Shown here piece after piece: positions 24,291 through 36,400 of a stretch of DNA of 64,000 bases. The DNA is from Phylloscopus collybita. Its lineage: Eukaryota; Chordata; Aves; Passeriformes; Phylloscopidae. The translations under genes and the position numbers were made by a program. Under the pieces are notes generated by a model that saw only the letters and a list, made by a program, of their open reading frames with translations, was not told where the DNA came from and searched no databases. The stretch covers positions 62,001-126,000 of the forward strand of contig JAJNNQ010000129.1 in NCBI GenBank assembly GCA_027886175.1, given 5' to 3'. Each line of letters begins with the position of its first letter. Position 1 is the first letter of the stretch.

Positions 24291-26937
24291 CCTGCTAAAA
24301 TTCCATACAAATGAGAATATCTCGCAGATGCAATTTACCACAAGATGGAAGTTTGCCTGACCTTGTAGTGGCAAAGGCATACTATAATCTGACATCGGGA
24401 ACGTGGTGTGGAGACTTTGGTTTCCAATGGAAAAGGACGACCGTTCATGTCTAATGCTGTCTGCCTGGCACTGTGGTTATGACGGCTGAAGTTCCATACA
24501 AATGAGGTTATTTCCCAGGTGCAATCTACAACCAGGTGGAAGTTTGTCTGCCCTTGTAGTGCCAAAGGCCTCCTAAAAAGGAACATCAGAAACGCGGGCT
24601 GGAGACTTTGGTTTCCCATAGAAATGGGCCACCGTTCGTGTCTAATGCTGTCTGCCTGCCACTGGCCTACTTCCTACTAAAATTCCACTAAAATTCTAAA
24701 AAAATGAGGATATCTCCCAGGCGTAATCTACAACCAGATGGAAGTTTCTCTGCCCTTATATTGGAAAACACCTCCTACAAAGTGACATCAGCAACGTGGG
24801 GTGGAGATTTTGAATTCCCATGGAAAAGGGCCACCGTTCGTGTCTAACGATGTCTGCCTCCCACTGGGGTTATGCCTGCTGAAATTCCATACAAATGAGG
24901 ATATCTCCCAGATGGAATCTACCACCAGTTGGAAGTTTGTCTGCCCTTGTAGTGCCAAAGGCCTCCTAAATACTGACATCAGGAACGTGGATTGGACTTT
25001 GGTTTCCCATGGAAAAGGGGCACCGTTTGTGCCTAATGCTATGTGCCTGCCGCTGGGCTTATGCCTAGTAAAGTTCCATACAAATGAGGATATCTCCCAC
25101 ATGGAATTTACCATCAGATGGAAGTTTGTCTGCCCTTGTAGTGCCAAAGGCCTCCTAAAAAACTGACATCAGGAACCAGGGGTGGAGATTTTTGTTTCCC
25201 ATGGAAAAGGGCCACCATTCGTGTCTAATGGTGTCTGCCTGCAACTGGGGTTATGCCTGCTGAAATTCCTCACAAATGAGGATATCTCCCTGATGGAATC
25301 TTCCACCAGATGGAAGTATGTCTGCCCTTATAGTTCCAAAGTCCTTCTAAAAACTGATATCAGGAACGTGGGGTGTAGACTTTGTTTTCCCAAGGAAATT
25401 GGCCACCGTTCGAGTCTAATGCTGTCTGCCTGCCACTGGGCTTCTGCCTGCTGAAATTCCAAAGATATTTGGAAATCTCTCCGATGCAATCAAACACCTG
25501 ACGGAAGTTTGTCTGCCCTTGTAATGCCAAAGGCCTCTTAAAAACTGACATCAGGAACCTGGAGTGGAGACTTTGGTTTCCCATGGAATTGGGCCACCGT
25601 TCGTTCCTAATGCTGTCTGCCTCCCACTGGGTTTCTTCCTACTAAAATGCCACTAAAATTCCATAGAAATAAGGATATCTTCCAAGTGCAATCTACAACC
25701 AGATAAAAGAATCTCTGCCCTTGTAGTACCAAAGCTCTCCTAAAAAACTGACATCAGAAACCAGGGGTGCAGACTTTGTTTTCCCATGGAAATGGGCCAG
25801 CGATCGTGTCTAATGCTATCTGCCTGCCACTGGGCTTCTGCCTGCTGAAATTCCAAAGAAATTTGGAAATCTCTCCGATGCAATCTACCTCCTGACGGAA
25901 GTTTTTCTGCCTCTGTAATGCCAAATGCCTCCTACAAATTGACATGAGGAGCCTGGAGTGGAGACTTTGGTTTCCCATGAAAAAGGTCCACCGTTCGTGT
26001 CCTATGCTGTCTGCCTGCCACTGATCTTCTGCCTGCTGAAGTTCCATACAAATGAGGATATCTCCTCAATGCAATCAACCACCAGACGGAACTTTGTCTG
26101 CCCTTGTAGTGCCAAAGGCCTCCTACATACTGACATCAGGAACCTGGAGTGGAGAGTTTGATTTCCCATGGAAAGGGGTCAGCGTTCGTGTCTAATGCTG
26201 TCTGCCTGCCACTGGGCTTATGGCTACTGAAATTACATACAAATGAGGATATCACCCAGATGCAATATGCCACCAGTTGCAAGTTTGTCTGCTCATGTAG
26301 TGCCAAAGGCATCCTAGAAACGGACATCAGGAACGTGGGGTGGAGATTTTGGTTTCCCATGGAAATGGGCCACCGTCGGTGTTTAATGCTGTCGACATGC
26401 CACTGGGATTCTGTCACTTTAATTCCACTAAAATTCCATACAAATGAGGATATCTCCAAGATGCAATATGCCACCAGTTGGAAGTTTGTCTGTTCTTGTA
26501 GTGCAAAAGGCCTCATAAAAACTGAAATCAGGAACCTGATCTGGAGACTTTGTTTTCCCCTGGAAAAGGGCCACTATTCATGTCTAATTTTGTGTGCCTG
26601 CCACTGGGATTCTGCGTACTAAAATTGCTCTCAAATTCTATACAAATGAGAATATCTCGCAGGTGCAATCTGCCCCCGGTTTGAAGTTTTCTGCCCTTGT
26701 AGTGCCAAAGGGCTCCTATAAACTGACATCTGAAACGTAGGATGGATGATTTGGTTTCCCATGGAAAAAGGCCACTCTTCATGCCTAATGCTGTGTGCCT
26801 GCCACTGGGCGTATGCCTGCTAAAATTCCATGCAAATAAGGATATCACGCAGATGCCATTTACCACCAGATGAAAGTTTGCCTGCCCTTGTAGTGGCAAA
26901 GGCCTCCTAAAATCTGACATCGGGAACGTGGTTTGGA
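24282..26937 (-). repeat. Diverged reverse-oriented satellite monomers (inner spacer, right side)
   Basis: About 14 monomers, all reverse-complemented (CAGACGGAAGTTTGTCTGCCC, GAGGATATCTCC). They are related to, but not mirror copies of, the forward monomers on the other side of 24,281. Examples of private variants are GTGGAGATTTTGAATTCCC at 24,801 and CCAATGGAAAAGGACGACC at 24,424. Near 26,740 a monomer reads ACATCTGAAACGTAGG, the ordinary form of the site family used by the LTR. No non-satellite DNA. Confidence 0.85.
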
Positions 26938-27525
26938 GAATTCGGTTTCCCATGGAAGAGGGCCACCGTTCGTGTCTAATGCTGTCTGCCGGCCACTGGG
27001 CTTATGGCTACAGAAATTACATACAAATGAGGATATCTCCCAGATGCAATATGCCTCCAGTTGGAAGTTTGTCTGCTCTTGTAGTTCCAAAAGCCTCCTA
27101 GAAACGGACATCATGAACGTGGGGTGGAGACTTTGGTTTCCCATGGAAATGGGCCACCGTTGGTGTTTAATGCTGTCTACTTGCCACTGGGCTTCTGCCT
27201 ACTTTAATTCCACTGTAATTCCATACAAATGAGGATATCTCCAAGATGCAATATGCCACCAGTCGGAAGTTTGTCTGTTCTTGTAGTGCAAAAGGCCTCC
27301 TAAAAGCTGACATCAGGAACCTGGCCTGGAGACTTTGGTTTCCCCTGGAAAAGGCCGCTATTCATGTCTAATTCTGTGTGCCTGCCGGTGGGATTCGGCG
27401 GACTGAAATTCCTCTAAAATTCTATAAAATTGAGAATATCTCGCAGGTGCAATCTACTCCCGGTTTGAAGTTTCTCTGCCCTTGTAGTGCCAAAGGGCTC
27501 CTATAAACTCTCTTCTTAAACGTAG

Positions 27526-27893
27526 TGTTGCGGCTTATTCAGCCATCGCCTTGGTGGCCTGGGTTTAATTGAAGACACGACCACCACGAGCTGCGAGCGT
27601 GGGGTTCGGGCAAATGACTCAGTTAACACCAATGTGATGTGTTTGGTCAAAAGCGTTTATTATCTAAAACACAGGGTTTAAGTACCTTCTGGGTTTCGCT
27701 ACGTCATAGGGGGTCTTACTAGTTTCTCAAGGGTAGTGGAAAAGTACTGGTATGCAAGGAAAGAGAGAGGGGTCTGTGACCTTGAGATAAAGGTTATCTC
27801 TGGAGAGGGATGTGCCTGGCCCTGCTTCGCGTTACAACCAGATTCGTCTTCCGCAAACGCAGTCTGTCCCTTCCAATTCACATTCTCTCCAAA
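27526..27893 (-). mobile_element. Mirrored solo LTR, alpharetrovirus-like
   Basis: Reverse complement of the LTR at 19,980-20,347, same length, 365 of 368 positions identical. The three differences correspond to 19,981 (G to T in the sense of the element, changing its terminal TG to TT), 20,033 (G to T) and 20,145 (A to G). The flanking six bases ACGTAG at 27,520-27,525 and 27,894-27,899 are intact. The loss of the terminal TG indicates change after insertion. The copy arose by duplication of the arm, not by a second integration, because flanks and target duplication are identical. Confidence 0.88.
27656..27661 (-). promoter_or_regulatory. Polyadenylation signal of mirrored LTR (AATAAA on minus strand)
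   Basis: TTTATT on the + strand, mapping exactly to the AATAAA of the left LTR. The two LTRs therefore point toward each other across the 6-kb spacer: left on +, right on -. Confidence 0.65.
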
Positions 27894-30419
27894 ACGTAGG
27901 ATGTATAATTTGGTTTCCCGTGGAATAGGGCACTGTTCATGCCTAATGCTGTGTGCCTGCCACTGGGCATATGCCTGCTAAATCTCCATACAAATGAGCA
28001 TATCTCGCAGATGCAATTTACCACCAGATGGAAGTTTGCCTGCCCTTGTAGTGGCAAAGGCCTCCTAAAAACTGACATCAGGAACCGGGAGTGGCCACTT
28101 TGGTTTCCCATACAAATGGGCCACCGTTCGTGTGTAATGCTGTCTGCTTGCCACTGGGCTTCTTCCTATTAAAATTCCACTAAAATTCCATAGAAATGAG
28201 GATATCTCCCAGGTGCAATCTACAACCAGATAGAAGATTCTCTGCCCTTGTAGTACCAAAGCCCTCCTAAAAAAACTGACATCAGGAATCCGGGGTGGAG
28301 ACTTTGTTTTCCCATGGAAAAGGGCCAGCGTTCATGTCTAATTCTGTCTGCCTGCCACTTGGCTTCTGCCTGCTGAAATTCCAAAGAAATTGGGAAATCT
28401 CTCCGATGCAATCAACCACCTGACGGAAGTTTGTCTGCCCCTGTAGTGCCAAAGGCCTCCTACAAATAGACATCAGGAGCCTGGAGTGGAGAATTCGGTT
28501 TCCCATGGAAAAGGGCCACCGTTCGTGTCTAATGCTGTCGCCCGGCCACTGGGCTTATGGCTACAGAAATTACATACAAATGAGGATATCTCCCAGATGC
28601 AATATGCCACCAGTTGGAAGTTTGTCTGTTCTTGTAGTGCAAAAGGCCTCCTAAAAACTGACATCCGGAACCTGGCCTGCAGACTTTCATTTCCCCTGGA
28701 AAAGGGCCACTATTCATGTCTAATTCTGTCTGCCTGCCGCTTGGAATCTGCGTACTAAAATTTGTCTAAAATTCTTTACAAAAGAGAATATCTCTCAGGT
28801 GCAATCTACCACCACGTGGAAGTTTCTCTGCTCTTGTAGTGCCAAAGGCCTCCTAAAACATGACATCAGGAACGTGAGGATGGATAATTTGTTTTTCCAT
28901 GGAAAAGGCCCATTGTTCATGTCTAATGCTGCTGCCTGCCAGTGGGTATATGCCTACTAAAATTCCATACGTATGAGGATATCTCCCAAATGCAATTTCC
29001 CACCAGATGGATGTTTGTCTACACTTTTAATGCCAAAGGCCTCCTGAAAACCGACATCAGAAGCCTGGGTTGGAGACTTCTGTTTCCCATGGAAAAGGGC
29101 CACCGTTTGTGTCTAATGCTCTCTGCCTGCCACTGGGCTTCTGCCTGCTGAAATTCCATACAAATGAGGATATCTCCCCGATGAAATAAACCAACAGACG
29201 GAAGTTTGTCTTCCCATGTACTGCAAAAGACCTCCTAAAACCTGATATCGGGAACGTAGTGTGGAGACTTTGGTTTCCCATGGAAAAAGACCACTGTTCC
29301 TGTCTAATGCTGTCTGCCTGGTACAGTGGTTATGACTGCTGAAGTTCCATAAAAATGAGGATATCTCTGCGATGCAATCAACCACAAGAGAGAAGTATGT
29401 CTGCCCTTGTAGTACCAAAGGCCTCCTACAAACTGACATCAGGAACGTGAGATGGAGACTTTGGTTTCCCAAGGAAATGGGCCACCGTTTGTGTCTAATG
29501 CTCTCTGCCAGCCACTTGGCTTATGCCTACTAGAATTCCAATAAAATTCTCTACAAATGAGGATATCTCCCAGGTGCAATTTACCACCTGACGGAAGTTT
29601 GTCTGCCCTTGTAGTTCCAAAGGCCTCCTACAAACTGACATCAGGAACGTGAGGTGGAGACTTTGGTTTCCATTTGAAAAGTTCCACTGTTCGTGTCTAA
29701 TGCTGTCTGCCTGCCACTGAGCTTCTGCCTGTTGAAATTCCATAGAAATGAGGATATCTCCTCGATGCAATCAACCACCAGACGGAACGTGGTCTGCCTT
29801 TGTACTGCCAAAGGCCTCCTTCAAACTGACATCAGGAACCTGGGGTTGAGACTTTGGTTTCCCATGGAAAAGGGCCACCGTTCGTGTCTAATGCTGTCTG
29901 CTTGCCACTGGGATCATGGCTACTAAAATTACATACAAATGAGGATATCTCCCAGATGCAATATGCCACCAGATGGAAGTTTGTCTGCTCTTGCAGTGCC
30001 AAAGGCCTCCTTCATTCGGAACCTGGCCTGGAGACTTCGGTTTCCTATGGAAAAGGCCCACAGTTTATGTTTAATGCTGTCTGTCTGCCACTGGGCTTCT
30101 GAGTACTAAAATACCACTAAAATTCCGTACAAATGAGGACATCTCCGAGGTGCAATCTATCGCCAGATGGAAATTTGTCTGCCAGTGTAGCGCCAGTGGC
30201 CTCCTAAAAACTGATATCAGGAACATAGGATGCATAATTGGTTTTTCCATGGAAAAGGGCAACCGTTCGTGTCTAATGCTGTCTGCCTGCCACTGGGTTA
30301 CGCCTGCTGAAATTCCTCACAAATGAGGATATCTCCCAGATGGAATCTACCACCAGTTCGAAGTTTGTTTGCCCTTGTAGTGCCAAAGGCCTCCTAAAAA
30401 CTGACATCAGGAACGTGGG

Positions 30420-33400
30420 GTGGAGACTTCGGTTTCCCATGAAAAAGGTCCACCGTTCGTGTCCTATGCTGTCTGCCTGCCACTGATCTTCTGCCTGCTG
30501 AAATTCCATACAAATGAGGATATCTCCTCAATGCAATCAACCACCAGACGGAACTTTGTCTGCCCTTGTAGTGCCAAAGGCCTCCTACATACTGACATCA
30601 GGAACCTGGAGTGGAGACTTTGGTTTCCCATGGAAATGGGACAGCGTTCGTGTCTAATGATGTTTGCCTGCCACAAGGCTTCTGCCTATTAAAATTCCAA
30701 TAAAATTCTATACCATTGAAGATGTCTCTCACGTGCAATCTACCACCAAATGGAAGTTTGTCTCCCCCTGTAGAGCAAAAGGCTTCCTACAAATTGACAT
30801 CAAGAAGCTGGGGTGGAGACTTTGGTTTCCAATGGCAAAGGGCAACGGTTCCTGTCTAACGCTGTCTGCCTGCCACTGGGCTTATGCCTACTAAAATTAC
30901 ATACAAATGAGGATATCTCCCAGATGCAATATGCCACCAGTTGGAAGTTTGTCTCGTCTTGTAGTGCCAGAGGCCTCCTAGAAAATGACATCAGGAACCT
31001 GGGGTGGAGACTTTGTTTTCCCATGGAAATGGGCCACTATTCATGTCTAATTCTGTCTGCCTGCCGCTGGGATTCTGCCTACTAAAATTCCACTAAAATT
31101 CCATACAAATGCGAATATCTCCCAGGTGCAAACTAACACCAGATGGAAGTTTCTCTGCCCTTATGTTTCCAAAGGCCTCCTACAAACTGCCATCAGAAAC
31201 CTAGGGTGGAGACTTTGGTTTCCCATGGAAAAGGACCACCGTTCATGTTTAATGCTCTCTGTCTGAAACTGGGCTTCTGAGTACTAAAATACCACTAAAA
31301 TTCCATACAAATAAGGACATCTACGAGGTGCGATCCACCACTAGATGGAGGTTTGTCTGCCCTTGTAGTGCCAAAGGCCTCCTACAAACTGACATCAGGA
31401 GCCTGGGTTGGAGACTTTGTTTTCCCATGGAAAAGGGCCACCGTTCGTGTCTAATGCTGTCTGCCTGCCACTGGGCTTCTATCTGCTGAAATTCCATACA
31501 AATGTGGATATCTTCCCGATGCAATCAACCACCAGACGGAAGTTTATCTGCCCTTGTACTGTCAATGGCCTACTAAAACCTGACATCGGGAACGTGGTGT
31601 GGAGACTTTGGCTTCCCTAGGAAAAGGACCAATGTTCCTGTCTAATGCTGTCTGCCTGGCACTGTGGTTATGACTGCTGAAGGTCCATACAAATGAGGAT
31701 ATCTCCCCGATGCAATCAGCCACCAGACGGAAGTTTGTTTGCCCTTGTACTGCCAAAGGCCTCCTAAAACCTGACATCAGGAACGTGGCTTGGAGACTTT
31801 GGCTGCCCATGGGAAAAGGGCCACCGTTCCTCTCTAATGCTGTCTGCCTGCCACTGGGCTTCTACCTGATGAAATTCCATAAAAATAAGGATATCTCCCC
31901 GATGCAATCAACCACCAGACGGAAGTTTGTCTGCCCTTGTAGTGCCAAAGGCCTCCTAGAAACGGACATCAGGAACGAGGGGTGGAGACTTTGGTTTTCC
32001 ATCAAATGGGCCATTTTTCTTGTCTAATGCTGTCTGCCTGCCACGGGGTTTCTTCCTACTAAAATTCCACTAAAACTCCATAAAAATGAGGATATCTCCC
32101 AGGTGCAATCTACAACCAGATGGAAGTTTCTCTGCCCTTATATTGGAAAACGTCTCCTACAAAGTGACATCAGCAACATGGGGTGGAGATTTTGGTTTCC
32201 CATGGAAAAGGGCCACTGTTCGTGTGTAATGCTGTCTGCCAGATACTGGGCTTATGCCTACTAAAATTCCACTAAAATTCCATACAAATGAGGATACCTC
32301 CCAGGTGCAATCTACCACCAGATGGAAGTTTGTCTGCCCTTGTAGTGTTAAAGGCTTCCTACAAATTAACATCAGGAACCTGGGGCGTAGACTTTGGTTT
32401 CCCGTGGAAAAGGGCCACCGTTCGTGTCTAATGCTGTCTGCCTGGCACTGTGGTTATGACTGCTGCAGTTCCATACAAATGCTAATAAGTCCCAGGTGCA
32501 ATCTACCACCAGCTGGAAGTTTGTCTGCCCTTGAAGTGCCAAAGGCCTCCTTCAAACTGACATCAGGAACCTGGGGTTGAGACTTTGGTTTCCCATGGAA
32601 AAGGGCCACCCTTGGTGTTTAATGCTGTCTCCTTGCCACTGACTTATGACTACTGAAATTACATACAAATGAGGATATCTCGCAGACGCAATATGCCACC
32701 AGATGGAAATTTGTCTGCTCTTGCAGTGCCAAAGACCTCCTTCAAACTGACATTCGGAACCTCACCTGGAGACTTTGGTTTCCTATAGAAAAGGCCCACC
32801 ATTCATGTTTAATGCTGTCTGTCTGCCATTGGGCTTCTGAGTACTAAAATACCACTAAAATTCCATAAAAATGAGGATATCTCCCAGGTGCAATCTACCG
32901 CCAGGTGGAAGTTTGTCAGCCCTTGCAGTGCCAAAAGCCTCCTAAAAACTGACATCAGGAACATAGGATGGATAATTTGTTTTTCCATGGAAAGGGGCCA
33001 CTGTTCGTGTCTAATGCTGTCTGCCTGCCAGTGGGCAGAAGCCTACCAAAATTCCCTACAAATGAGGATATCTCCCAAATGCAATTTCCCACCAGATGGA
33101 AGTTTGTCTGCCCTTTTTATGCCAAAGGCCTCCTACAAACTGACATCAGGAGCCTGGGTTGGAGACTTTGTTTTCCCATGGAAAAGGGCCACCGTTCGTG
33201 TCTAATGCTGTCTGCCTGCCACTGGGCTTTTACCTGCTGAAATTCCATACAAATGAGGATATCTCCCCGATGCAATCAGCCACCAGACGGAAGTTTGTTT
33301 GCCCTTGTACTGCCAAAGGCCTCCTAAAACCTGACATCAGGAACGTGGCTTGGAGACTTTGGCTGCCCATGGGAAAAGGGCCACCGTTCATGTCTAATGC

Positions 33401-36400
33401 TGTCTGCCTGCCACTGGGTTTCTACCTGCTGAAGTTCCATACAAATGAGGATATCTCCCCGATGCAATCAACCACCAGATGGAAGTTTGTCTACCTTTGT
33501 AGTGTCAAAGGCCTCCTAGAAACGGACATCAGGAACGTGGGGTGGAGACTTTGGTTTCCCATAAAAATGGGCCATTGTTCGTGTCTAATGCTGTCTGCCT
33601 GCCACTGTGCTTCTTCCTACTAAAATTCCACTAAAACTCCATAGAAATGAGGATATCTCCCAGGTGCAATCTACAACCAGATGGAAGTTTCTCTGCCCTT
33701 ATATTGGAAAACCCCTCCTACAAAGTGACATCAGCAACATGGGGTGGAGATTTTGGTTTCCCATGGAAAAGGGCCACTGTTCGTGTCTAATGCTGTCTGC
33801 CTGCCACTGGAGTTATGCCTACTGAAATTCCTCACAAATGAGGATATTTCCCAGATGGAATCTCCCACCAGTTGGAAGTTTGTTTGCCCTTCTAGTGCCA
33901 AAGGCCTCCTACAAACTGACATCAGGCATGTGACATGGAGACTTTGGTTTCCCAAGGAAATGGACCACCGTTCGTGTCTAATGCTGTCTGCCAGACACTG
34001 GGCTTATGCCTACTAAAATTCCACTAAAATTCTATACAAATGAGGATATCTCCCAGGTGCAATCTACCACCAGTTTGAAGTTTGCCTGCCCTTGTAGTTC
34101 CAAAGGCCTCCTACAAACTGACATCAGGAACGTGAGGTGGAGACTTTGCTTTCCCATGGAAAAGGTCCATTGTTCGTGTCTAATGCTGTCTGCCTGCCAC
34201 TGGGCTTCTGCCTGCTGAAATTCCATACAAATGAGGATATCTCCTCGATTCAATCAACCACAAGACGGAACTTTGTCTGCCCTTGTAGTGCCAAAGGCCT
34301 CCTACAAACTGACATCAGGAACCTGGAGTTGAAACTTTGCGTTCCCTTGGAAATGGGCCAGCGTTCGTGTCTAATGATGTGTGCCTGCAACTAGGCTTCT
34401 GCCTATTAAAAGTCCACTAAAATACCATACAAATGAGGATGTCTCCCAGGTGCAATCTAAACCAGATGGATGTTTCTCTGCCCTTGTAGTGCCAAAGGCC
34501 TCCTAAAAACTGACAGCAGGAAAGTGGGGTGAAGACTTTCTTTTCGCATGGAAATGGGCCACCGTTTGTGTCTAATCCTATGTGCCTGCCACTGGGCTTC
34601 TTCCTACTAAAATTCCACTAATATTCCATGGAAATGAGGATATCTCCCAGGTGCAATCTACCACCAGATGGAAGTTTTTCTGCCCTTGTAGTTCCAAACA
34701 CCTCTTACAAACTGACATCAGGAACGTGGGGTGGAGACTTTGGTTTCCCATGGAAAAGGGCCACAGTTCGTGTCTAATGCTGTCTGCCTGCCCCTGTTGT
34801 TACGCCTGCTGAAATTCCTCACAAATGAATATATCTCCCAGATGGAGTCTACCACCAGTTGGAAGTTTGTCTGCTCTTGTAGTGCAAAAGTCCTCCTATA
34901 AACGGACATAAGGCACGTGGTGTGGAGACTTTGGTTTCCCATGGAAATGGGCCACCGTTGGTGTTTAATGCTGTCTACTTGCCACTGGGCTTCTGCCTAC
35001 TTTAATTCCACTAAAATTCCATACAAATGAGGATATCTCCAAGACGCAATATGCCACCAGTTGGAAGTTTGTCTGTTCTTGTAGTGCAAAAGGCCTCCTA
35101 AAAACTGACATCAGGAAGCTGGCCTGGAGACTTTGTTTTCCCCTGGAAAACGGCCACTATTCATGTCTAATTCTGTGTGCCTGCAGCTGCGATTCTGCGT
35201 ACTAAAATTCCTCTAAAATTCTATACAAATGGGAATATTTCGCAGGTGCAATCCTCCCCCAGTTTGAAGTTTCTCTGCCCTTGTAGTGCAAAAGGGCTCC
35301 TATAAACTGACATCTGAAACATAGGATGGATAATTTGGTTTCCCATGGAAAAAGGTCACTGTTCATGCCTAATGCTGTGTGCCTGCCACTGGGCGTATGC
35401 CTGCAAAAACTCAATACAAATGAGGATATCTCGCAGATGCAATTTACCACGAGGTGGAAGTTTGTCTGCCCTTGTAGTGACAAAAGCCCCCTAAAAAACT
35501 GACATCAGGAACCAGGCGTGGAGACTTTGGTTTCCAATGGAAAAGGACCACCGTTCGTATCTAATGCTGTCTGCCTGGCACTGTGGTGATGACTGCTGAA
35601 GTTCCATACAAATGAGGATATCTCCCAGGTGCAATCTACCACCAGGTGGAACTTTGTCTGCCCTTGTAGTGCCAAAGGCCTCCAAAAAACGGACATCAGG
35701 AACGTGGGGTGAAGACTTTGGTTTCCCATGGAAAAGGTCCACCGTTTGTTTCTAATGCTGTCTGCCTGGCTTTGAGATTATGAGTGCTGAAGTTCCATAC
35801 AAATGAGGATATCTCCCAGGTGCAATCTACCACCAGGTGGAAGTTTGTCTGCCCTTGTATTGCCAACGGCCTCCTAGAAACGGACATCAGGAACGTGGGG
35901 TGGAGACTTTGGTTTCCCATGGAAATGGGCCACTGTTCGTGTCTAATGCTGTCTGCCTGCCACTTGGTTTCTTCCTATTAATATTCCACTAAAATTCCAT
36001 AGAAATAACGATATATCCCAGGTGCAATCTACAACCAGATGGAAGATTCTCTGCCCTTGTTGTACCAAAGCCCTCCTAAAAAACTGACATCAGGAACCAT
36101 GGGTGGAGACTTTGATTTCCCATGGAAAAGGACCAGCGTTCATGTCTAATGCTGTCTGCCTGCCAATGAGCTTCTGCCTGCTGAAATTCCAAAAAAAATT
36201 TGGAAATCTCTCCGATGTAATCAACCACCTGACGGAAGTTTGTCTGCCCCTGTAGAGCCAAAGGCCTCCTACAAATTGACATGAGGAGCCTGGAGTGGAG
36301 ACTTTGGTTTCCCATGGAAAAGGGCCAGCGTTCGTGTCTAATGCTGTCTGCCCGCCACTGGGTTGTGGCTACAGAAATTACATACAAATGAGGATATCTC

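Larger units (their letters stand above)
26938..30916 (-). repeat. Right arm of ~4-kb inverted repeat
   Basis: Reverse complement of 16,949-20,935, including the LTR and both target duplications. The right arm lacks 8 bp near 30,013 (CCTCCTTCATTCGG against CCTCCTTCAAACTGACATTCGG). It is not an exact copy, and its outer flank continues into the 9.2-kb HOR whereas the left arm's flank is L-type. Both facts argue against a fold-back sequencing or assembly artefact. Confidence 0.9.

Noticed and set aside
16949..30916. Inverted repeat as a fold-back (chimeric read or assembly) artefact
   Set aside because: The arms differ by substitutions and an 8-bp deletion, have different outer flanks, and are separated by 6 kb of non-mirrored monomers. 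An artefact would give exact mirror copies. Long-read confirmation would still be desirable.
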